Shown: positions 36,201-41,983 of the stretch, piece by piece
Position numbering within the stretch: the stretch's first letter is position 1
How the letters are laid out: each line of letters starts with the position of its first letter
Origin: Planctomycetota bacterium
Lineage (GTDB): Bacteria > Planctomycetota > Planctomycetia > Pirellulales > UBA7805
Length of the DNA stretch: 41,983 nucleotides
Assembly (NCBI GenBank): GCA_021413705.1
Contig: JAIOPX010000109.1
Coordinates: 1 to 41,983, forward strand
Direction: 5' to 3'
The notes under the pieces: model-generated
Seen by the model: the letters and a program-made list of their open reading frames with translations, nothing else
Database searches by the model: none
Told to the model about the DNA's origin: nothing
Translations under genes and position numbers: made by a program

Positions 36201-36902
36201 CACGAACAGAACGTCATCGCCTGCCGCCAAATAGCCTTGGGGTGAATCGTCGTTGAAGGTCGTAATCACTTCCACCACCGGTGGAATGGCCGGTTTACTG
36301 AGGTCAACTCGAAATAAAGCCGCGCCTTCAAACGGCCACACCCCCGCCGCGTAGTACAGCCACCCTTTATGGATCACGAGGCCGCCGCGGATTGGCCACA
36401 GGGAAATCAGCCGGTCGTTGCCCAGCGCGGTCCGATTTCCAAACGGCGAAGGAATCTTCCAGAGGAGCCGACCATCGGAGGCGGCTAGGCAGTAAACGGC
36501 ACCATCGTCGGAACCAAAATAGATCTTGCCATCGGCCACAACGGGAGCCAGTCGCACGGGGCCTTCGGTAAAGAATCGCCATTTCTCTCGGCCGGATTCC
36601 GTGTCCAACGCCACGACGGAGTCATTCACCGTGGACGCAACGTACAGCCTCTTGCCGACGACGATTGGCTCGTTGGCGCGATCGAACATCATTTTGGGAT
36701 CTTCCGGCCACGCCATGGATGGCGGCGCAAGCTGCTGCGCCCACAGTAGGCGAAGTCGGTCGGACAGGTGTTGGGAAGTCGTTGCGGTTCGGCCGGCGTT
36801 ATTTCGCCACATTGGCCAGTCTTCGGCTTTCGCGGATTTGGCGCCGGAGAACAATGTTTCGGCAAGCAACAACACTGCCAATGGAAAATGGCGGTATCGC
36901 AT
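33222..36902 (-). CDS. Secreted PQQ-like beta-propeller protein with embedded methyltransferase-like fold and malectin-like end
   Basis: This protein has 1226 residues. The ATG at 36902 follows a perfect AGGAGG, which overrides an upstream frame extension to 36998. The signal peptide is MRYRHFPLAVLLLAETLFSG, cleaved near AKAEDWP. The first propeller (about 30-460) has WPMWRNNAGRTATT, VVALDTESGREKWRF, VYCLAASDGRLLWKI and LFVSTREGQLLCLADV. Residues about 480-600 form a Rossmann-like insert, VVWGIGDGTQVDELV with IVIDPDAGKVGALRRRL, as in class I methyltransferases. A second propeller follows (DIYTGRVLWQRP, YLKALDAESGRLLWQQ). The end (about 1130-1226) is malectin-like: YTVRLFFMEPN, GERVFDVAINGHSVL. 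Such proteins occur in planctomycetes, and their function is unknown to me. Confidence 0.92.
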   Translation of the reverse strand: MRYRHFPLAVLLLAETLFSGAKSAKAEDWPMWRNNAGRTATTSQHLSDRLRLLWAQQLAPPSMAWPEDPKMMFDRANEPIVVGKRLYVASTVNDSVVALDTESGREKWRFFTEGPVRLAPVVADGKIYFGSDDGAVYCLAASDGRLLWKIPSPFGNRTALGNDRLISLWPIRGGLVIHKGWLYYAAGVWPFEGAALFRVDLSKPAIPPVVEVITTFNDDSPQGYLAAGDDVLFVPCGRGPATCIDVGGAPVKLSNFGADMRTDCHLTVSLNRLFQGQRVIDFKARKPIQLECSRPVTDGDRIYFAQNDNIVATDISKPPQSKNTSPSGNPVALYAATWHVSLDSIRAAIGPQEKTPQKDGPLVADLLAGDRLVGHWGNLLFAIQIPGEKVPAHVVWTTVIDGTPTSLIAADGKLFVSTREGQLLCLADVKGTPIEASTAKKVVAGLSPSAAKIADLLKDSGAKEGYCVVWGIGDGTQVDELVRQSALRLIVIDPDAGKVGALRRRLLAAGLYGSRMAARVGDAHSVELPQYLANLVLCGDAKCVGMDNADAIFASILPTLRPYGGTAYLELNSLVHDQLAYLVAAHSTTGAKIAQRDGYTVLGRPGALPGAADWTHEYADAANSLMSHDKLVAAPLGVLWFGGPASDPRFFYDRHLAPPSPIVVSGRMFLQGSDTLAAVDIYTGRVLWQRPIEVGSSPDRRINFDMKNLDTGHNMAAADDAVYLCYDTSCLRIDPVTGKTLAKLQLPEQADRWGEIHIMKNRLLVTVFNPQFHEGKVPAKLVALDCVTGKPAWTHTPTQSCPLVATGNGKVFLYDGLLKDLYRDGKRRGNIPQGDPQRYLKALDAESGRLLWQQPIEMVASWLAHSPESNLLVASNHEGIEVHQGDSGQEMWRKSATSVGFKGHPESRWDRLILWNDRIIDQRGPGLAYDLKTGKPITRLHPLTGDTVPWEFTTTAHNCSYAIACENVVTFRDGTAGYCDVADGMTVRLTGFRPGCRSSLIPAGGVLNAPNMANGCSCGFSVFTSLALVHVSDAETWSYSSLKAPTGRVTRLGINLGAPGDRLASDSTLWLDWPSNDKPGYVLPGLAGPSPDVKVKMDADNPRWFRFPTRLIQGPGPNWVAASGVEGIRSLTIPLGGDSRDSGRYTVRLFFMEPNACQPGERVFDVAINGHSVLSAFDPIKAAGGTKRSVVREFADVDGTVALQIDFKPKVGRTLLCGVEIVAHPK

Positions 36903-37021
36903 GCGATTCCTCCTGTCGATGGGGGGAATGCGTGAGGCGGGCTGTGGGAGGGTATCGAGCAGCACCCCTATTGTTATGTCCGACCGAGTTGAACACAATG
37001 GTTTTGGTCGACGCGCTGCCT

Positions 37022-37038
37022 ATCCTGGCGATGGTCAG
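37022..37038. repeat. 17 bp direct repeat, copy A
   Basis: ATCCTGGCGATGGTCAG here is identical to 37363-37379. The two copies flank the zinc-ribbon gene (37097-37324). Weaker similarity extends a few bases to either side (G-GGC-GG on the right). Confidence 0.7.
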
Positions 37039-37096
37039 GGCGGCTGGTTGCAGAAGCTGACGGGAATGGGCGGACGCGTAAACAGCGTATGCCACT

Positions 37097-37324
37097 CTAC
37101 TTGGCGTGCCCGAACTTTTCCTGGAGTTTCGCCAAGTCTTCCGGAGAATCAATCCATTCTTCGCTAAAGCCACATTGACTGCACACGAAGCGAGTGACTT
37201 TGACCGCGGAGAAAATCGTACCCCCGACGGGAATGTTATTGCCGCTGCCGAAGGCCCCTGATTTACCTGGGATGCGAAGAAGATCGCGAGCTTTGCATTT
37301 TGAGCAAGTATTTGTTTGCTTCAT
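37097..37324 (-). CDS. Small zinc-ribbon protein
   Basis: This protein of 75 residues has two CxxC pairs, CSKC (7-10) and CSQC (48-51), the usual ligands of a zinc ribbon. The conserved-looking GSGNNIPVGGTIFSAVKVTR lies between them and GFSEEWIDSPEDLAKLQEKF after them. The phrase TRFVCSQCGFSEEWI recurs in many small bacterial zinc-ribbon proteins I have seen, whose function is not defined. It has no signal peptide and is cytoplasmic. It is on the same strand as the propeller gene but 195 bp away from it, so probably separate. A 17 bp direct repeat brackets it at 37022 and 37363, which raises the question of local duplication or mobility. Confidence 0.8.
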   Translation of the reverse strand: MKQTNTCSKCKARDLLRIPGKSGAFGSGNNIPVGGTIFSAVKVTRFVCSQCGFSEEWIDSPEDLAKLQEKFGHAK

Positions 37325-37362
37325 GATTCTGGGTAGTGTCCTTTTGGCTGGAGTTGGTCTGC

Positions 37363-37379
37363 ATCCTGGCGATGGTCAG
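37363..37379. repeat. 17 bp direct repeat, copy B
   Basis: ATCCTGGCGATGGTCAG is identical to copy A at 37022-37038, in the same orientation, 341 bp apart. It lies upstream of the zinc-ribbon start (37324 on the minus strand). Confidence 0.7.
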
Positions 37380-37501
37380 AGTGGCGGGCGGTCAGTGATC
37401 GATCTTGCAATTCGGCGGCGACTTTTGCAATCGTGCTACAGCGCCTGTTGGAGTCGAGCGATCTCGGCGTCGGTGAGCACCTACTTGGCGCGGGACAAAC
37501 G

Positions 37502-37534
37502 AAAAACGCCGGGGCGACTCTCGCCTCAGCGTTT
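37502..37534 (-). terminator. Rho-independent terminator downstream of tRNA-Asn
   Basis: On the minus strand the outer stem AAACGC/GCGTTT and inner GGCGA/TCGCC form a hairpin, followed by a TTTTTC run. It lies 44 bp past the tRNA 3' end and fits termination of that transcript. A shorter T-run (CTCCTTTTTC) follows the tRNA directly. Confidence 0.6.
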
Positions 37535-37577
37535 CTTGTTGACTCATGGGTCGCGCTATTTCGCGAAGAAAAAGGAG

Positions 37578-37650
37578 CTCCCCCGGTAGGACTCGAACCT
37601 ACGACCCGGCGGTTAACAGCCGCCTGCTCTACCAACTGAGCTACAGGGGA
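37578..37650 (-). tRNA. tRNA-Asn (anticodon GUU)
   Basis: This gene of 73 bases folds as a full cloverleaf. The acceptor is TCCCCTG with CGGGGGA, the D arm is GCTCAGTTGGTAGAGC, and the anticodon arm is GGCGGCTGTTAACCGCC with GTT at the anticodon. The T arm is TAGGTTCGAGTCCTA. The discriminator base is G, as usual for tRNA-Asn. CCA is not encoded and would be added after transcription. It stands alone, with a terminator downstream. Confidence 0.97.
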
Positions 37651-37986
37651 ATGGCGAAAAAAGGACGCACTAAGTTGTTTTTTTGAAAGTCGGAATATTA
37701 TTACCACTGGTCGCGGAAAAATGCTCTCGCAGGTAGGCAATCGGCTGTCTGCCGTGCTCGAATGACTTGGCGAATGCATGATTGCCCGCACGCTGCGATA
37801 ACCCAGCAATGGTAGACCAATTTTGCGGCGGGAGCAAGGTGGGCGAGGCGCCGCTGGAACCTTCGGAAGAACGCCGCAGGAAAGTGAAAAGAGCGGCCGC
37901 GGCCAAGCCGAACAATCGGCACAATCGGCTGCTTCGTATTGCTGTTTCTCCTATTGCTGTTTACTGTCGCAGTCCTACCGCAGCCC
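37651..37986. other. Intergenic region between tRNA-Asn and RsbW-like gene
   Basis: About 336 bp lie here. The sequence just beyond 37650 should contain the tRNA promoter. An 11-mer TATTGCTGTTT recurs at 37938-37948 and 37953-37963. Open frames here (for example 37670-37924 minus) are not protein-like enough to call. Confidence 0.4.
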
Positions 37987-38547
37987 TTATTCCGCCCGGT
38001 GTTTTTCCATCTCCACGCAATTCCCCTCCGCGTTGTAGTCGACGCGCGACATGAAGTTGCGCATCAGCATGATGCCGCGGCCGCAGGGGCGTTCGAGATT
38101 TTCAGGGTCGGTGGGGTCGGGAACATTGCCCGGGCAGAAGCCGGTCCCTTCGTCGGCAATCCGGATCCACAGCCGTTCGCTGGAAATCTTGCAATCGACG
38201 CTCACCCACTTCGTCGAGCACAGTCCGTTGCCGTGGATGATGGCGTTGACCAGGGCTTCCTCCAGCGCCAGATGGACGGCGAACACGTCGCGATCGACCC
38301 AGCCGTGCTCGCGCAACTGGCCGAGGATTTCTTCCTCGATCGGTTTGCCAGCGCCGTGCCGACTGGGTATGCGCCAGTCCGACAGCCAACTCCACGACGG
38401 ATTTTCCATCGGGTGATTCATCGCCAGTGCGACTCGGGCCAAGACGACGTGCGGGTTTGTTCCGGTATCAGACGTGCCGCTCTCTATTATATCTCGCGAG
38501 ATCCCGCTTGGCGCCGCTGCCCCGGCGGACGCCGACTCCTCAAGCAC
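37987..38547 (-). CDS. RsbW-like anti-sigma factor/serine kinase (HATPase_c_2)
   Basis: This protein of up to 186 residues has a GHKL ATPase domain. The N box is HLALEEALVNAIIHGN, the G1 region IADEGTGFCPGNVPD, and G2 is CGRGIMLMRNFMSRVDYN. Such proteins bind sigma factors or other partners and phosphorylate a STAS antagonist. The GTG at 38547 is the longest start. The first 40 residues are low complexity, and ATG at 38421 (MNHPMENPSWSW) is a possible shorter start. The STAS gene lies 20 bp upstream on the same strand, so the two form a partner-switch pair. No sigma factor or phosphatase is next to them, so the output partner lies elsewhere. Confidence 0.88.
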   Translation of the reverse strand: MLEESASAGAAAPSGISRDIIESGTSDTGTNPHVVLARVALAMNHPMENPSWSWLSDWRIPSRHGAGKPIEEEILGQLREHGWVDRDVFAVHLALEEALVNAIIHGNGLCSTKWVSVDCKISSERLWIRIADEGTGFCPGNVPDPTDPENLERPCGRGIMLMRNFMSRVDYNAEGNCVEMEKHRAE

Positions 38548-38567
38548 TATGCCTCGCCGCCGCCCCC

Positions 38568-38921
38568 CTAAAACGCCGCCAGGGCGTCCGCCTCGTCATC
38601 TTTGATGTCGAACAGCTTATTCAGCCGCGTGATGGCGAAGACTTCGTAAATCTCGGGGCGGATGTTGCTCAGCTTGAGCTTGCCGTTTTGCTTCTTCACT
38701 TTCTTGTCGAGCGTGATCAACTTGCCCAGTGCGGCACTGGAAAGGAACTCGACGTTCGAGAAGTTCAGCAGCAACTTCTTGCGCTGTTCCTCCTCGACCA
38801 GATGAAACAACTCGCGACCCAATTCTTGGATGTTCGCCTCGTCGAGGATTTTGCGATCGACAAAATTGACGATCGAGACATCGGCAACCATCTGGACCGA
38901 CAAACGCTGATGAGTGGTCAT
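38568..38921 (-). CDS. STAS-domain anti-sigma factor antagonist (RsbV/SpoIIAA-like)
   Basis: This single-domain protein of 117 residues starts at ATG 38921 (MTTHQRLSVQMVADVSIVNF). A 15-residue extension upstream is unlikely. The STAS fold is visible: SIVNFVDRKILDEANIQEL, LLLNFSNVEFLSSAALGKL with the phosphorylatable serine in LSSAAL, then LKLSNIRPEIYEVFAITRL and LFDIKDDE. In partner switching, the unphosphorylated form frees a target by binding the RsbW-like kinase, and the kinase inactivates it by serine phosphorylation. It is immediately upstream of the kinase gene, with 20 bp between. A typical length and clear motifs make the call firm. The process controlled is unknown. Confidence 0.92.
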   Translation of the reverse strand: MTTHQRLSVQMVADVSIVNFVDRKILDEANIQELGRELFHLVEEEQRKKLLLNFSNVEFLSSAALGKLITLDKKVKKQNGKLKLSNIRPEIYEVFAITRLNKLFDIKDDEADALAAF

Positions 38922-39217
38922 GTATGAGACCCGCTGATTCGGCACGCCTGGCTTGGGGAAAAACAAATAGAATGAAGAACGCCAAACGGACTACGGTAGG
39001 ATAGGGCTTCCCAGCCCGTCCCCTGCAACCTCTTCCGCCGCAGTGTAGCCAAGTTATGATATTCGCCCCCCCGGGGGGGCGTCAAGGATGCAGTTCAGGG
39101 GAATCTGCAAACTCTGGGGCTGCGGTCGAGGGGAATCTGCAAACTCTGGGGCTGCGGTCGATGATGGGTACCGAGACTGTGGGCAGCCCCTGTCGGGTAC
39201 TGGCTGAGAAGCTTGCC
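38922..39217. other. Intergenic region with GC palindrome and tandem repeat
   Basis: This stretch between two minus-strand genes contains the 18 bp perfect palindrome CGCCCCCCCGGGGGGGCG (39064-39081). It also contains a 32 bp unit, AGGGGAATCTGCAAACTCTG plus 12 bases, repeated exactly in tandem (39097-39128, 39129-39160). No T-run follows the palindrome on the minus strand. The promoter of the STAS gene should lie near 38925-39060. Confidence 0.6.
39097..39160. repeat. Perfect 2 x 32 bp tandem duplication
   Basis: Two adjacent identical 32 bp units (39097-39128, 39129-39160) begin AGGGGAATCTGCAAACTCTG and end GGGCTGCGGTCG. They lie downstream of the TMTC-like gene. Exact identity suggests a recent slippage duplication. 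Confidence 0.85.
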
Positions 39218-41398
39218 CTACGGGCGAGCTGTTTGGAGTTGCTCGATGAGTTGCCGCAATTCGTCTACTTTCTGCGGCTGTCCCGATTTTTCGGCCAGGC
39301 GCAACGCCTCCGCCGCCGCCGCGATCGCTTCGTCTTTGCGATTGAGTTCAACGCAGACGAGCGCCAGATACTGATGGGCCTCGACCACCGGCGCATGGCC
39401 ATGGGCGGTATGTAGGCGGTCGATTTCGCATGTGCGCGCGAGTTGATCGTGCGCGTCCTGAAGCCGGCCGGCCTGGACCAGGAGCATGCCAAAGTCGATC
39501 CCATACTTGATTCGATCAGGTTCGATGCTCAGAGCCTTCCGGTACTCGCCAATGGCGTCCCTCCATTTCTTTCGCGAGGTATAGTAGCGTGCCAAGCCGG
39601 CGTGGGCCTCGGCCAATCGAAATTCTGTTTGGCCACCCAGTTTAGCTGCCCGCTGAAAATGCGATCGAGCCTCGTCCATGCTGGCTGGTGTTCCTTTTTG
39701 TTCCAGCACCAGCGCCAAGTTCAAGTGGAACAAGGCGTTATCATCATTTAGCGCTACGGCTTTGCGGAACCTCCGCACAGCTTCTTCGCGATTGCCAAGC
39801 TGAGCCTGGACGTGACCGATCTGGGCATGCAGAAAGGAATTCTTGGGCGCTACCGGCTCGGCGTCCAGAAGGTATTTGAGCGCGCGTTGGTAATAGCCCA
39901 GCCGCTTCTGCTGGTTCTCTGGTAGTTCTCCCTCGTTCGTCAGCGCACGAGCCAGATTGACGGCAGCGCGAGAGTTTTCTGGAACCTGCTGGAGCACGCG
40001 CTCGCAGAAATCGACATCGCGGGCATAGTCGAAGTTCCGCAATATCGTCAGGCCGCTCCAAACTGCCATGACAAAGAGCAGTAGCACAACCCCTCGAAAC
40101 CGACGTTTATGTTCAGTGGCCTCCACGGCGTGGCCAGACCGCAGCAAGTAACCCAGCAGTTCCCATGTTCCCAGGACCAAGAGGGCGATGACGGCCGCCA
40201 ACGGCAGATACATGCGCCGTTCGGTGGCTATGTCTTCGATGGGAATGAAGCTGGAGGAAGGCCCCAGCAACAGAAAAAACGCGGCACCCAAGAATCCCCA
40301 GGCTGGGTAGCGCCACAGCGCCCAGCAAGTCGTCAGGAGCAAGCCGCCGATCAAGAGCGCGGGCGGCACAATCCGCTGCAGCGTGTCGGCTGGCTTCCAG
40401 AAATAATCTGCACAAAGCGGATAGGGCCAGAACACCAGCCGCAAGTAATGGGCAATGACGCCGAATTGACTTCGAGCATAGCGCAACACGTTTACGCGTT
40501 GGGGATAGCCGTTCTCAAAATCTGGATCGGGCGCCGGAACCGTCGCGGTCCCAGAGGCTGCGCGCTGAGCGGATGATATGGCTGTCGGGGATGACGCGGC
40601 TTGGCGATCGGGTGTCTTGAGTCGAGCCAGACTATCGTGCGTATTGATCCAGAAAGCCCAGCCCAGCGGGATCAACATGAGCAGATAGAGCGCGCCGCGC
40701 CGGACGGCCCATGTTCGCCAGGGATCGTTCAGCATGATCCGGTCGTAGAGCAACACCACAACCGGGACGGCGATCATAAACGGCTTGCTCCAGAAACCCA
40801 GGCCACACGCTACGGCCGCCGCCGTATACCAAAGCCAGGCGCGCCAAAGCAGTGGAGCCTGCGCGCCACGGAGCGTGCAGTACAACGTCAATAGCGCAAA
40901 GAGTCCCATCATCGACTCTCCGCGATGGATGATGTAGGTGACGGACTCCGTGGTCAGCGGATGGACGATCCACAACGCTGCCACGGCAAAAGCCAGGCCC
41001 GCAGCCGTGTCGCGAAAGCGCTGGCCAAATCGGGGCAGCAGCAAGGTTCGCCGCACCAGTCCATACAGCGTGAGCGCCGCCGCCAAGTGTACGGCCAGAT
41101 TGAAGATCTTGTAGCCCAGCGGCTGGAAACCGCCAAGTTGGTAGTTTGCCGCTAACGAATAGAATAGCAGCGGCCGCTCGGAGTGAACATTTTGCCAAGT
41201 CAACTGCTGAGCGCGGGGATTGTACAAAACATAGTTGATGTCATCAAATACAAAGGGTCCAGAAAGGCCGTTGGCATACACGGCGATGCCCAGCAACACG
41301 AGCAGCCAAGGTAGCCACGGCCCCAGGCGTAGCTCGACCGATGTCGGAGTCTGTTGCCTCGGTGGGGTAGCCTCCGGGTGTTGGCGTTTCTTGGCCAT
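39218..41398 (-). CDS. TMTC-like multi-span membrane protein with TPR repeats
   Basis: This protein of 726 residues starts at ATG 41398 with AAAGGAA upstream. The N-terminal 460 residues carry about ten membrane helices in GT-C style. A first lumenal loop has GPFVFDDINYVLYNP with the Asp-Asp pair expected of metal/dolichol-phosphate-sugar GT-C enzymes, and a later loop has FIPIEDIATERRMYLP, both as in eukaryotic-type TMTC O-mannosyltransferases and bacterial relatives. After about 490, TPR repeats follow: VAPKNSFLHAQIGHVQAQLG, AVRRFRKAVALNDDNALFHL, WRDAIGEYRKALSIEPDRI. It may transfer a sugar to protein or be a scaffold. The gene lies eight bases after a glycosyltransferase gene, in one operon. 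Confidence 0.88.
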   Translation of the reverse strand: MAKKRQHPEATPPRQQTPTSVELRLGPWLPWLLVLLGIAVYANGLSGPFVFDDINYVLYNPRAQQLTWQNVHSERPLLFYSLAANYQLGGFQPLGYKIFNLAVHLAAALTLYGLVRRTLLLPRFGQRFRDTAAGLAFAVAALWIVHPLTTESVTYIIHRGESMMGLFALLTLYCTLRGAQAPLLWRAWLWYTAAAVACGLGFWSKPFMIAVPVVVLLYDRIMLNDPWRTWAVRRGALYLLMLIPLGWAFWINTHDSLARLKTPDRQAASSPTAISSAQRAASGTATVPAPDPDFENGYPQRVNVLRYARSQFGVIAHYLRLVFWPYPLCADYFWKPADTLQRIVPPALLIGGLLLTTCWALWRYPAWGFLGAAFFLLLGPSSSFIPIEDIATERRMYLPLAAVIALLVLGTWELLGYLLRSGHAVEATEHKRRFRGVVLLLFVMAVWSGLTILRNFDYARDVDFCERVLQQVPENSRAAVNLARALTNEGELPENQQKRLGYYQRALKYLLDAEPVAPKNSFLHAQIGHVQAQLGNREEAVRRFRKAVALNDDNALFHLNLALVLEQKGTPASMDEARSHFQRAAKLGGQTEFRLAEAHAGLARYYTSRKKWRDAIGEYRKALSIEPDRIKYGIDFGMLLVQAGRLQDAHDQLARTCEIDRLHTAHGHAPVVEAHQYLALVCVELNRKDEAIAAAAEALRLAEKSGQPQKVDELRQLIEQLQTARP

Positions 41399-41406
41399 GC
41401 TTTCCT

Positions 41407-41983
41407 TTATCGTGTAGCGTCCAACAGACGCCGCAATACTGTCATGATACGCGATGATCGGCGGACACTCAGGGGGATCCGGCTGGAAACCGTGGAGATC
41501 AACCGCACTTTACGCCACGAGCGCCGATCTTCCCGGGTGGCCCGGTCGTAGAGCCGTTCGCAATCGTCGCCTCCGCCGCTTGCCGGCCGGTCGGCCAGCG
41601 TCGCGTCGAGTATCTCCTGGACAAATTTCGGATAGCCGCAATCCGCCGCCGCCACAATTTCGCGATAGGCGGTTTCAACGATTTCACGCCGCTGGTCGTC
41701 GCGCTTCAGCACGGCCAGCACTTCGTCCAGATTGCTGAAATCCCGCTTCAGCTCCAGATAGTGCCGGCCGGGTTTTAAGATGCCGTTGTAGTGTCCCTCC
41801 ACCAGAACCTGACAGGTTCGCGTGGCGCAGGCCTCCAGGTGGCGCGGCGACAGGGCGACGAGCTTCAGACTGCCGTCCAGGCCGGGAAAGCAAGTCTGCT
41901 CGATCTCCTCGAATGTCGCCTCGGGCCGCCGGGTCAGCAGATCTTCGGTGCAGCTTTTGATCGAGCCGTTGCGGTCCAGGATA
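41407..41983 (-). CDS. Glycosyltransferase, C-terminal part (cut by window end)
   Basis: The frame is open from the window edge to TAA at 41407, about 191 residues. The segment LVALSPRHLEACATRTCQV, then VEGHYNGILKPGRHYLELKR and DFSNLDEVLAVLKR, matches the donor-binding end of GT-B glycosyltransferases of the CgeB/DUF3880-like group, in which A-x-T-x-C-x-V and a GHY-I-KPGRHY motif recur. A basic tail ends in LRRLLDATR. The N-terminal half is outside the window. It is followed after eight bases by the TMTC-like gene, so the two probably form an operon for glycan transfer. Confidence 0.78.
   Translation of the reverse strand, partial: ILDRNGSIKSCTEDLLTRRPEATFEEIEQTCFPGLDGSLKLVALSPRHLEACATRTCQVLVEGHYNGILKPGRHYLELKRDFSNLDEVLAVLKRDDQRREIVETAYREIVAAADCGYPKFVQEILDATLADRPASGGGDDCERLYDRATREDRRSWRKVRLISTVSSRIPLSVRRSSRIMTVLRRLLDATR

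Noticed and set aside
37670-37924. Minus-strand frame of 84 residues beyond the tRNA
   Set aside because: No ribosome site and no protein-like pattern. It overlaps the likely tRNA promoter.

Overview
The window reads as a chromosomal segment of a Planctomycetota bacterium, most likely of the Pirellulales type. This is inferred from gene content and not from a marker gene. The signs are several secreted proteins with C-terminal PEP-CTERM sorting signals, very long proteins built of autotransporter-associated beta-strand repeats, a planctomycete-style alpha-2-macroglobulin N-terminus, a PQQ-propeller/malectin giant protein, and GC-rich DNA in which many starts lack a clear Shine-Dalgarno sequence.

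Layout. 1-3480 (minus): the truncated N-terminus of an alpha-2-macroglobulin-like protein, then a compact three-gene unit of a radical SAM/SPASM peptide-maturase-type enzyme, a 118-residue single-span membrane protein and a signal peptidase I. The first two overlap by ATGA and the last two overlap by 20-35 bp. This is the best candidate here for an undescribed system, possibly modification and processing of a membrane peptide. 3798-7840: a DUF457/YdjM-type membrane hydrolase, a PEP-CTERM protein, small membrane and basic proteins, a permuted papain-like (YiiX-type) hydrolase, and palindromic intergenic repeats. 7925-14105 (minus): one giant PEP-CTERM repeat protein, now split into two frames by a disruption near 10590-10605 that looks like an out-of-frame internal deletion. 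14826-24328: a secreted beta-propeller glycosidase-like protein, a SUKH-like protein, an acetoacetate-decarboxylase-like secreted protein, a decayed transposase, a polysaccharide deacetylase fused to beta-strand repeats, and a GH2 glycosidase.

24665-33129 is a surface-glycan locus. rmlC and rmlD run on the plus strand and converge, with a 142 bp overlap, on a minus-strand operon (GT4 glycosyltransferase, LegB-like dehydratase, sugar-1-phosphate nucleotidyltransferase, Rmd-like reductase). A divergent plus-strand operon (glycosyltransferase, methyltransferase, sulfatase/alkaline-phosphatase-superfamily enzyme) is joined by ATGA overlaps. Together these would make an activated deoxysugar and assemble and decorate a polysaccharide or glycolipid. 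RmlA and RmlB are not in the window.

33222-41983 (all minus) holds a 1226-residue secreted PQQ-like propeller protein with an embedded methyltransferase-like fold and a C-terminal malectin-like domain, a zinc-ribbon protein flanked by 17 bp direct repeats, a tRNA-Asn(GUU) with a terminator, an RsbW/RsbV-like switch pair, a TMTC-like membrane protein with TPR repeats, and the C-terminal part of a glycosyltransferase cut by the window edge.

All homology statements come from reading motifs by eye. No database search was run.
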